Source: Tumebacillus sp. BK434
GTDB lineage: Bacteria > Bacillota > Bacilli > Tumebacillales > Tumebacillaceae
Assembly: GCF_004340785.1 (NCBI RefSeq)
Contig: NZ_SLXS01000001.1
Span: 682,001-746,000, forward strand
Direction: 5' to 3'
DNA length: 64,000 nucleotides
In this document: piece by piece, positions 57,683-64,000 of the stretch
Numbering within the stretch: position 1 is the stretch's first letter
Layout: each line of letters opens with the position of its first letter
Made by a program: the position numbers and the translations under genes
Notes under the pieces: model-generated
What the model was told of the DNA's origin: nothing
What the model saw: the letters and a program-made list of their open reading frames with translations, nothing else
The model's database searches: none

Positions 57683-57975
57683 GTCAAACGCCCTTTCTAT
57701 GTACAGTTTCCTGTGCCACCACTTTAGCATAGATATGGCCGATTCGCTATCACCATCAAGAATAGTAAATATTTATGTTGTTCAACGCCGACCAACCGTA
57801 CTTCAACAGTGCGAAAACGGGTAACACACTGTTCAGAACCAGCACCAAATTTGTAACGACTACCTGGAGCAGACAAGATCTATCAGATCAATCTGAACAC
57901 ACTGCAGGACTCTTCTTCCTTTTATCGCCATAATAAGATTATACTGTTACTAACACGTTAAACAGGTGGTGACCT

Positions 57976-58746
57976 ATGACCTTTCCTGTATATATCCATC
58001 TGGGGGCGCTGACGATTCACCCTCACTTTCTCTTCGAATCGCTCGCCTACTTCATCGGCTTCCGCGTCTATCTGTATACGCGGAGCAAGGAGCGGACGCC
58101 TGTAGAGAAGGCCCTCGCGGTGATCGCCGGGGCGATTGTGGGAGCTGCATTGGGGTCGAAGATTTTGTATTGGTTCGAAGACCCGGTACAGACGGTGCAG
58201 CGGTGGAATGATCTTGTTTATCTGATGGAAGGCAAGACGATCGTCGGCGGGCTGCTCGGCGGTTTGATCGGAGTGGAAGTGGCGAAGAAGATGATCGGGT
58301 GGACGCGCTCAACCGGGGATGACTTCGCCCTGCCGCTGGTCGTCGGGATGATGATCGGGCGGATCGGCTGCTTCCTCACCGGGCTGAGCGATCACACGTA
58401 CGGCACGGAGACCACTTGGATCACAGGGGTGGATTTTGGAGACGGGGTGCTGCGGCATCCGACACAGCTGTACGAGATGGCGTTCCTCGCGGCGCTCGGT
58501 GCGGTTTTGCTGGTTGTGAAAAAACGCGACCGGCTATGGAACGGCGCGGTGTTTCAGTTTTTTATGATCGGATATTTGGCGTTCCGGCTGCTCATAGACT
58601 TTATCAAGCCAACGCCTCATCCCTATCTGATCCTCAACAACATTCAACTCGCCTGCATCGCCGGGTTGATCTACTACATCTGGCTGGTAAGAAGACAGAA
58701 AAAGGAGAATGTTCATGCCGAAGAATCGTCCCTACCTGTTCTATGA
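57976..58746 (+). CDS. Lgt-like (prolipoprotein diacylglyceryl transferase family) membrane protein
   Basis: The 256-residue protein has about six to seven membrane helices and Lgt-type features: HLGALTIHPHFLFESLAYFIGF, VGGLLGGLIGVEVAKK in place of the Lgt HGGL loop, and GRIGCFLTGLSDHTYGTETTW resembling the Lgt signature GRIGNFxNGE. HPTQLYE is typical of Lgt. The key His/Asn of true Lgt are partly changed, so a transferase for another acceptor is plausible. It overlaps the radical SAM gene by 32 bases. The housekeeping lgt is expected elsewhere. ATG at 57976 with AGGTGG upstream. Confidence 0.8.
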   Translation: MTFPVYIHLGALTIHPHFLFESLAYFIGFRVYLYTRSKERTPVEKALAVIAGAIVGAALGSKILYWFEDPVQTVQRWNDLVYLMEGKTIVGGLLGGLIGVEVAKKMIGWTRSTGDDFALPLVVGMMIGRIGCFLTGLSDHTYGTETTWITGVDFGDGVLRHPTQLYEMAFLAALGAVLLVVKKRDRLWNGAVFQFFMIGYLAFRLLIDFIKPTPHPYLILNNIQLACIAGLIYYIWLVRRQKKENVHAEESSLPVL

Positions 58747-60139
58747 GTTGACCAACAGCATCTGCTCCACCTGCTATCGGAAAGTGGAAGCGAAAGTCCT
58801 GTTTCAAGACGAAAAGGTCTATCTCCACAAGCACTGCTTCCACCACGGACCGGAGAAGGTGCTGATCTCGACCGACATCGAGTACTATAAGCTCTGCCGC
58901 GAATATCTCAAGCCCTCGGAGATGCCTCAAGTCTGGAACACGCCGATCAAATACGGCTGCCCTTACGACTGCGGACTGTGTCCGGATCATGAACAGCACT
59001 CCTGCCTCACCCTCGTCGAGATCATCGAAAAGTGCAACTTGCAATGCCCGATCTGCTATGCCGAATCCTCCCCGCACGTCGACAAAGTCCGCTCGCTGGA
59101 AGAGGTCGAACGCATGCTCGACGCGGTCGTGCGCAACGAAGGCGAGCCGGACATCGTGCAGATCTCCGGCGGTGAACCGACGATCCACCCGCAGTTTTTC
59201 GAAATTCTCGACCTCGCGAAATCGAAGCCGATCAAACACCTCATGGTCAACACCAACGGCGTGCGCATCGCCAAGGACCGCGAGTTTGTCAAACGCCTCG
59301 CCGATTACATGCCGGGCTTTGAGATCTACCTGCAGTTCGACTCCTTTGAAGAGGACGTGCTGCGCGAACTGCGCGGGGACGACCTGCGCGAGATCCGCCG
59401 CCAAGCGATTGAGCACCTCAACGAGTTCAACATCTCCACCACGCTCGTCGTCACGCTGAAAAAAGGGCTCAACGACCGCGAGATCGGCTCGATCATCGAC
59501 TTCGGGCTGCAACAGCGCGCCGTGCGCGGCGTCACCTTCCAGCCGATCCAAGCGGCCGGCCGCCTCGAGGAGTTCGATCCGGCGACCGACCGCCTGACGT
59601 TGAGCGAAGTGCGCCAAAACATCATCGACCAGTCGGACGTGTTCAGCGCCAAAGACATGATCCCCGTTCCCTGCCACCCGGACAGCCTCGCCATGGGCTA
59701 TGCGCTGAAGCTGGGCGGCGCAGTGATCCCGCTGACCGGGATGATCAACCCGGATGTGCTGCTGCAAGGCGGGCGCAACACGATCGTCTTTGAACAGGAC
59801 GAAACGCTGAAAACTAAAGTGTTTGAGCTCTTCTCCACCTCGCACTCCCCGGAGTCGCAGGCGCTGTCTTTGAAAAATCTGCTCTGCTGCCTGCCGATGG
59901 TCGCGGTGCCGGAACAGCTCAGCTACGACAACGTGTTTCGCGTGCTGATCATGCAGTTCCTCGACCCGCACAACTTTGACGTGCGCTCGGTGAAAAAATC
60001 CTGCGTGCACATCGTCCACCCGGACGGGCGGATCATTCCGTTCGACACGTACAACCTGTTCTATCGCGGCGACAAGGAAGACTTGCTGAAGCAGCTCCGC
60101 GACGAACGCGGCCCGCTCGAAGAACTGCCGATGGTCTGA
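58715..60139 (+). CDS. Radical SAM protein, COG1964-like (relative of tetraether-synthase family)
   Basis: The ATG at 58715 follows AAGGAG by 7 bases and gives 474 residues. The radical SAM cluster motif is CNLQCPIC (Cys107, Cys111, Cys114). Upstream lie two further Cys groups (17, 20, 41 and 82, 86, 89, 97), implying extra metal or cluster sites. Downstream are the radical SAM blocks VQISGGEPTIHP, HLMVNTNGVRIA and LQFDSFEEDVLRELRG. The layout resembles COG1964 proteins such as MJ0619; archaeal relatives join lipid chains in membrane-spanning tetraethers. This is a distant family link. The coupled Lgt-like gene suggests lipid or lipoprotein modification. Confidence 0.8.
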   Translation: MPKNRPYLFYELTNSICSTCYRKVEAKVLFQDEKVYLHKHCFHHGPEKVLISTDIEYYKLCREYLKPSEMPQVWNTPIKYGCPYDCGLCPDHEQHSCLTLVEIIEKCNLQCPICYAESSPHVDKVRSLEEVERMLDAVVRNEGEPDIVQISGGEPTIHPQFFEILDLAKSKPIKHLMVNTNGVRIAKDREFVKRLADYMPGFEIYLQFDSFEEDVLRELRGDDLREIRRQAIEHLNEFNISTTLVVTLKKGLNDREIGSIIDFGLQQRAVRGVTFQPIQAAGRLEEFDPATDRLTLSEVRQNIIDQSDVFSAKDMIPVPCHPDSLAMGYALKLGGAVIPLTGMINPDVLLQGGRNTIVFEQDETLKTKVFELFSTSHSPESQALSLKNLLCCLPMVAVPEQLSYDNVFRVLIMQFLDPHNFDVRSVKKSCVHIVHPDGRIIPFDTYNLFYRGDKEDLLKQLRDERGPLEELPMV

Positions 60140-60164
60140 CACTTTTGCGAGGAGGCGTACCACA

Positions 60165-60443
60165 ATGGCGAATCCGAATCCAACGTTAAACTTTTTCAAA
60201 GGCATGGGCTGGGTCTTGCTCGGTCATCTCCTGATCGGGATCATCGCTTCTGTCGCCCCGCCGCTGCTCTTGTTGATCGGGGTGACGCAGCTTCTGTACG
60301 TCATTCCGCTGATCATCTGGGCCCGCCGCGACCCGCAGCGCGTCGGCACCATCCCCGGAGTCCTGACGATGGCCGGCATCACCTTCTTGCTGAACGCTGC
60401 CTGCTGGGGCTTGCTCTGGGGGCTGTTCATGGGCGCGCATTAA
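60165..60443 (+). CDS. Hypothetical 92-residue membrane protein
   Basis: A 92-residue protein with an ATG at 60165 and GGAGG upstream. It has about three hydrophobic segments: WVLLGHLLIGIIASVAPPLLLLI, GVTQLLYVIPLIIW and TIPGVLTMAGITFLLNAACWGLLWGLF. No known family was recognised. It starts 25 bases after the radical SAM gene and is probably the third gene of that operon, so it may support a membrane-bound complex. Confidence 0.75.
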   Translation: MANPNPTLNFFKGMGWVLLGHLLIGIIASVAPPLLLLIGVTQLLYVIPLIIWARRDPQRVGTIPGVLTMAGITFLLNAACWGLLWGLFMGAH

Positions 60444-60455
60444 TTCCCTCTTTTA

Positions 60456-60499
60456 CTTCAGATGTAATTGTGTTTAAATGGTAGATATTACATCTGAAG
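60456..60499. repeat. Perfect 13-bp inverted repeat covering a ribosome site
   Basis: CTTCAGATGTAAT (60456-60468) and ATTACATCTGAAG (60487-60499), 18-base gap. The right arm runs into the AAGGAGGGG ribosome site of the next gene. Confidence 0.75.
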
Positions 60500-60512
60500 G
60501 AGGGGATTCCCT

Positions 60513-61160
60513 GTGCAAACAACTGCCGGCAAAATCGGCTACGGCACCTTGCTCGTCTTTGCGGTGCTGTTTCCCTTAGTATCGCTGTTGCGCTATACCC
60601 TGTTCGATCCGTCGATGCTGGTCGAGGCAGGGTTTACGATGTACGATTTCCATGACAGCATCTGGACGCTGGTCTTTTACACGCACATCACGACTGCGGC
60701 GGCCGCCTTTCTCATCGGGCCTTTTAACTTCATGAAATCTTCCTACACGAAGCACATCAACCGGCACCGCCTGCTGGGCAAAATCTACTTCGTAGCGATC
60801 GTGCTCAGTTCACTGTGCGGCTTCTATCTCGCCGTCTACGCGCACGGCGGGCTGCTGGCGAAGTCCGGATTCTTCCTGCTGTCGCTGCTCTGGCTGTACA
60901 CGACCGTGAAAGCGGTCAATCTGGCGCGGCAGAAGAAGATCCAGGATCACCGCCAGTGGATGGTGCGCAGCTACGCGGTCACGTTTGCCGCGCTGACCTT
61001 CCGCGTCTGGCTGACAGGGCTTGCGATGTTCGGCAACTTCGACCTCGCCTACGGGATGGCCGCTTGGCTGTGCTGGGCGGTCAACCTGATCGTTGTGGAA
61101 GTCTGGCTGTGGCGCAAGAACAGCAAGCAACCGGTCACGCAAGCACCAAACGCCCTGTAA
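60513..61160 (+). CDS. DUF2306-family membrane protein
   Basis: The GTG at 60513 with AAGGAGGGG gives 215 residues. It has seven or so hydrophobic segments. The family pattern HRLLGKIYFVAIVLSSLCGFYLAV, then YTTVKAVNLARQKKIQDHRQWMVRSYAVTFAALTFRVWL, matches DUF2306; the paired His (in HRLLG and DHRQW) could bind heme or metal. Function unknown. The ribosome site is overlapped by an inverted repeat, which may control its translation or transcription. A terminator follows. Confidence 0.85.
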   Translation: MQTTAGKIGYGTLLVFAVLFPLVSLLRYTLFDPSMLVEAGFTMYDFHDSIWTLVFYTHITTAAAAFLIGPFNFMKSSYTKHINRHRLLGKIYFVAIVLSSLCGFYLAVYAHGGLLAKSGFFLLSLLWLYTTVKAVNLARQKKIQDHRQWMVRSYAVTFAALTFRVWLTGLAMFGNFDLAYGMAAWLCWAVNLIVVEVWLWRKNSKQPVTQAPNAL

Positions 61161-61175
61161 CGGGGCGTTTTTTTA
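61149..61175 (+). terminator. Terminator of the DUF2306 gene
   Basis: AACGCCC and GGGCGTT arms with the stop codon in the loop, followed by TTTTT. Confidence 0.85.
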
Positions 61176-61277
61176 TTTCAAAAGTTGCCCTGCTGCCAGC
61201 GCAAGAATTGCAAAGTGTGCTCCCCGCTCCTCCCTTACACTAAATGACAGAGACCAAACACAAGGAGTGGAGAAATC

Positions 61278-62720
61278 ATGACGACGAAAACCAAACATGA
61301 ATTTGCCTACATGTCCGCCACGAAACTGGCGCATAAAATCCGCCATCGCGAAGTGTCCCCAGTCGAGGTGATGAAAGCGACGCTGGAGCGGATCGAGGAG
61401 CTCAACCCGAAGCTCGGCGCCTTTGTTACACTGGTCCCCGAACTGGCGCTGGACGGCGCGCGGGCGGCAGAAGACGCGGTGATGCGCGGCAAGCCGCTCG
61501 GAGCTTTGCACGGCGTGCCGATCGGGATCAAAGACTTGACGCCGACAGCCGGAATTCGCACGACGATGGGGTCGAAGCTGTTTGCGGACAACGTCCCGGC
61601 GGAAGACGCGTTTGTCGTCAAGCGGTTGAAACAGGCTGGCGCGATAATCGTCGGCAAAACGAACACCCCCGAGTTCGGCCACAAAGGCACGACGGATAAC
61701 CTGCTCTTTCCGCCGACCCGGAACCCGTGGCACCTCGAGCGCACCCCCGGCGGCTCCTCCGGCGGTTCGGCAGCAGCGGTGGCGGCCGGGCTGGTGCCGC
61801 TCGCAGAAGGAGGTGACGGCGGCGGGTCGGTGCGGATCCCGGCGAGCTTCACCGGCATCTACGGCTTCATCCCGTCGGCGGGACGGATTCCGTCCGATAT
61901 CTTGAACCCGTTTGCCGGCACCTCCCCCTACCTGCGCTTCGGCACGCTGACCCGCTCGGTGGAAGACTCGGCCCTGATGTACCAAATGATGCTCGGGTAC
62001 TCGCCGAAAGACCCGTCCGCCTTGGTCACCTTCCCGCAGGAAGATGTGCGAATCGGCATCGAAGACGGCATCGCCGGAATGCGCATCGCCTACTCGGTCG
62101 ACCTCGGCTACAAGCCGATCGATCCGCAAGTGCGATCCGCGTTCCTGCAAGCGATTGACAAGTTCCGCGCGCTGGGCGCGGTGGTGGAAGAAGTCGATCC
62201 CGGTTTTGTGGAGCCATGGAAAAACATCGAGCGCGACTGGGCGAAATTGTGGTACACGATGCTCGCGGCGATCTTTGCCTACGCTTCGAACGAGATGCTG
62301 GAGCAGCTCGATCCGAAGGTGCAGGAGTTCATCCGCTATGGCAAGAGCATGTCGGCGGTGGAGCTGATGAAAGCGAGCTACGCGCGGGAGATGGTCTTTG
62401 GCCGCCTGAACGCGATCCATGCCGACCACGACCTCTTCCTCACCCCGACCGTCACCTGTACCGCCTTCCCGCTTGGCATCATCGGGCCGGAAGAGGTAGA
62501 CGGACAGCCGCTCGAAGAATCGTTCCTCGACTGGGCGCTGACGCCGCTGGTCAACCAGACCGGACATCCGGCCGCCTCGCTGCCGATCGGCTTTGACGAT
62601 CAGGGGCTTCCGATCGGGCTGCAACTGATCGGACGCCGCCTCGAAGAACAGGTGATCTACCGGGCGGCCCGTGCCTACGAGCGCATCGCGCCGTGGGGGC
62701 AGCATCGTCCCCGCCTGTAA
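61278..62720 (+). CDS. Amidase-signature family hydrolase
   Basis: A 480-residue amidase-signature enzyme related to GatA. The Ser-cisSer-Lys triad is in GVPIGIKDL (Lys, about residue 84), TPGGSSGGSAAAVAAG (first Ser, about 159) and GGDGGGSVRIPASF (second, nucleophilic Ser, about 183). It hydrolyses amides; the substrate is unknown and a role as GatA is unlikely because gatB and gatC are absent. The ATG at 61278 follows AAGGAGTGGAG. It stands alone and ends at a shared terminator. Confidence 0.92.
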   Translation: MTTKTKHEFAYMSATKLAHKIRHREVSPVEVMKATLERIEELNPKLGAFVTLVPELALDGARAAEDAVMRGKPLGALHGVPIGIKDLTPTAGIRTTMGSKLFADNVPAEDAFVVKRLKQAGAIIVGKTNTPEFGHKGTTDNLLFPPTRNPWHLERTPGGSSGGSAAAVAAGLVPLAEGGDGGGSVRIPASFTGIYGFIPSAGRIPSDILNPFAGTSPYLRFGTLTRSVEDSALMYQMMLGYSPKDPSALVTFPQEDVRIGIEDGIAGMRIAYSVDLGYKPIDPQVRSAFLQAIDKFRALGAVVEEVDPGFVEPWKNIERDWAKLWYTMLAAIFAYASNEMLEQLDPKVQEFIRYGKSMSAVELMKASYAREMVFGRLNAIHADHDLFLTPTVTCTAFPLGIIGPEEVDGQPLEESFLDWALTPLVNQTGHPAASLPIGFDDQGLPIGLQLIGRRLEEQVIYRAARAYERIAPWGQHRPRL

Positions 62721-62777
62721 GCCGAACGGAGACCCCTTTGCCAGCTGACGTTCGAACAAGAAGCCCAGCAGACAGCG

Positions 62778-62814
62778 AAAGACCTCTTGCCTGTGCGCAA
62801 GAGGTCTTTTTTGC
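62778..62814. terminator. Terminator between the amidase gene and the NRPS gene
   Basis: AAGACCTCTTGC and GCAAGAGGTCTT arms, with TTTTTT on the plus strand, positioned between convergent genes. Confidence 0.9.
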
Positions 62815-64000
62815 TTAGACGTTTTGTTCGAGCACCGCGCGAAGTCTTGTCAGCAAGACTTCCATCCGCTCCAGCGAGAAGCGCTGCGGCTGGTAGACAA
62901 GGGTCAGGTGGAATTGCCCCTCGAAGTCGCGGATGTACAGAGTCATCCAGAATTTCGAGGTCTGCTCCTCGTCCGCCTGCAGATCAGACAGGGTCAGCCC
63001 GGGCAGTTGAAGGGCGCTTTCAGGTGTGTTGAGGTAGTTGACCATCACGTCGAACAGCGGGCTGCGCTCCGGCGGCGTCACCGGCTGCAGCTCCTCGGCG
63101 AGCTTGATGAACGGCATCTCTTGTTGCGCGAACGCTTCCAGCGCCGTTTCGCGCACGCGGCCTAACAGTTCGCGAAAGTCCGGGTTGCCGGACAGGTCGG
63201 TGCGCAGCACCAGCGTGTTCAGGAACATGCCGATCATCGCTTCCGTCTCTTCGAGACGGCGGCCGGCCGCCGGGGTGCCGACGACGATGTCATCCTGCCC
63301 GCTCAGCTCTTGCATGATGAGCTTGAACGCGGTGAGCAGCGTCATGAACGGCGAGGCGCCCGCTTCCCGGCTCACTTGCTTGACGCGTTCGGTGAGCTGC
63401 GCGGAAAGGGACAGCGTGCATTTGGCGCCGAGCGCTGCGTTCGTCAGCGGTGTCGGGTCGGTCGGCAGGTGCAGCTGCGGCAGATCGCGGAGCTTCGTTT
63501 TCCAATAGCTCAACTGCTGCTCCAAGGTCTCCCCTTGCATCCATCCGCGCTGCCAGATCGCGTAGTCGGCAAACTGGACGGGCAGGTCGGAAAGCGGCGA
63601 GGACTTCCCTTGCGTGTACGCTTCATACAGTGTGAGGAACTCGCGGACGAACACGCTTCGCGACCAGCCGTCCGAGATGATGTGGTGCATGTTCAGGAGC
63701 AGCGCATGCTCCGCTTCGCCAAAGCGCACCAACGTGGTGCGCAGCAGCGGGCCTGTCGCGAGGTCGAACGCTTGGAACGCATCGTCGCGCACCAGCTGTG
63801 ACAGCTCGGCTTCGCGGTTTGCGGAAGTGCTCAGGTCGATCCGCTTCAGCTCATGCTCCCGCTGCGGGGCGATGATCTGCACCGGCTGTCCATCGACCAC
63901 GCGGAACGTGGTGCGCAGCGCTTCGTGGCGACGCACGATCTCTTGGATGCTCTGCGCCATCGCCTCCGCGTCTAACGCGCCGTGAATGCGCATCGCCGTG
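62815..64000 (-). CDS. Nonribosomal peptide synthetase condensation domain (5' part beyond window)
   Basis: The visible 394 codons form an NRPS condensation domain: RRHEALRTTFRVVDGQPVQII, the catalytic HHIISDGWS motif, DYAIWQRGW and VGTPAAGRRLEETEAMIGMFLNTLVLR, the pattern of LCL-type domains. The protein ends at a TAA directly after the domain, with no adenylation, carrier or thioesterase domain following. So the gene finishes with a condensation domain, either a terminal release-type C domain or the end of a subunit that continues on another protein. Start lies outside the window. Confidence 0.92.
   Translation of the reverse strand, partial: TAMRIHGALDAEAMAQSIQEIVRRHEALRTTFRVVDGQPVQIIAPQREHELKRIDLSTSANREAELSQLVRDDAFQAFDLATGPLLRTTLVRFGEAEHALLLNMHHIISDGWSRSVFVREFLTLYEAYTQGKSSPLSDLPVQFADYAIWQRGWMQGETLEQQLSYWKTKLRDLPQLHLPTDPTPLTNAALGAKCTLSLSAQLTERVKQVSREAGASPFMTLLTAFKLIMQELSGQDDIVVGTPAAGRRLEETEAMIGMFLNTLVLRTDLSGNPDFRELLGRVRETALEAFAQQEMPFIKLAEELQPVTPPERSPLFDVMVNYLNTPESALQLPGLTLSDLQADEEQTSKFWMTLYIRDFEGQFHLTLVYQPQRFSLERMEVLLTRLRAVLEQNV

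Noticed and set aside
58634-60205. A 523-codon minus-strand frame
   Set aside because: Antisense to the radical SAM gene, whose cysteine motifs and ribosome site are clear.

Overview
The window looks like chromosomal DNA of a GC-rich, spore-forming Firmicute. Several gene neighbourhoods match Bacillus synteny (birA-panB-panC-panD-dinG, ynbB-glnR-glnA, asnS-dnaD), sigH is present, and ribosome binding sites are strong AGGAGG types. The protein set is compatible with the Alicyclobacillaceae/Tumebacillus group; that placement is an inference from gene content, not a database result. Most genes lie on the minus strand. I found no tRNA, rRNA, CRISPR array, IS element or prophage.

Region 1 (1-8850) is a cell-wall sugar salvage cluster on the minus strand: a GH84 beta-N-acetylglucosaminidase, a GntR/NagR-type repressor with candidate operators, a MurNAc/GlcNAc kinase of the BadF/BcrA type, MurQ, NagZ, AnmK and NamZ. 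No PTS gene is present, and NagZ and NamZ lack signal peptides, which suggests intracellular processing of imported muropeptides. A SpoIID-like gene at its upstream end is broken twice. Region 2 (8900-15950) holds small regulators, an acetyltransferase, a HesB-like gene with an in-frame TGA at the cluster-ligand cysteine (probable selenoprotein), an NSS-family transporter, ClpP, an ArsR-type regulator, a short-chain dehydrogenase and autoregulated LexA. Region 3 (16000-22900) is glnRA, YnbB, a beta-propeller lipoprotein or exported protein, HflX and a Nudix hydrolase.

Region 4 (22900-31200) has an SCO-type lipoprotein, a secreted thermolysin-like protease, an ABC-F protein whose 5' leader carries a leader peptide and terminator, DnaD and AsnS. 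Region 5 (31300-39800) has a two-gene unit ending in an AAC(6')-like acetyltransferase, acetate kinase with a 3-hydroxyacyl-CoA dehydrogenase, a START-like protein, a second-type FtsH protease with a membrane partner, YpmB, YpmA and SurE. Region 6 (39800-46600) is a methylthioadenosine salvage operon (MtnP, MtnA, class II aldolase, MtaD) and a non-homologous end-joining operon (Ku, ligase, polymerase).

Region 7 (46600-57700) holds Rex, SigH, a DinG-type exonuclease-helicase, an SLH/PrcB protein, a TPR protein, PanD-PanC-PanB and BirA. Region 8 (57900-64000) is on the plus strand: an Lgt-like membrane enzyme, a COG1964-like radical SAM protein, small membrane proteins and an amidase, then the 3' end of a nonribosomal peptide synthetase on the minus strand. 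The most notable observations are the probable HesB-like selenoprotein, the ABC-F attenuation leader, the Lgt-like/radical SAM unit, the PTS-free muropeptide cluster and several leaders whose hairpins cover ribosome binding sites.
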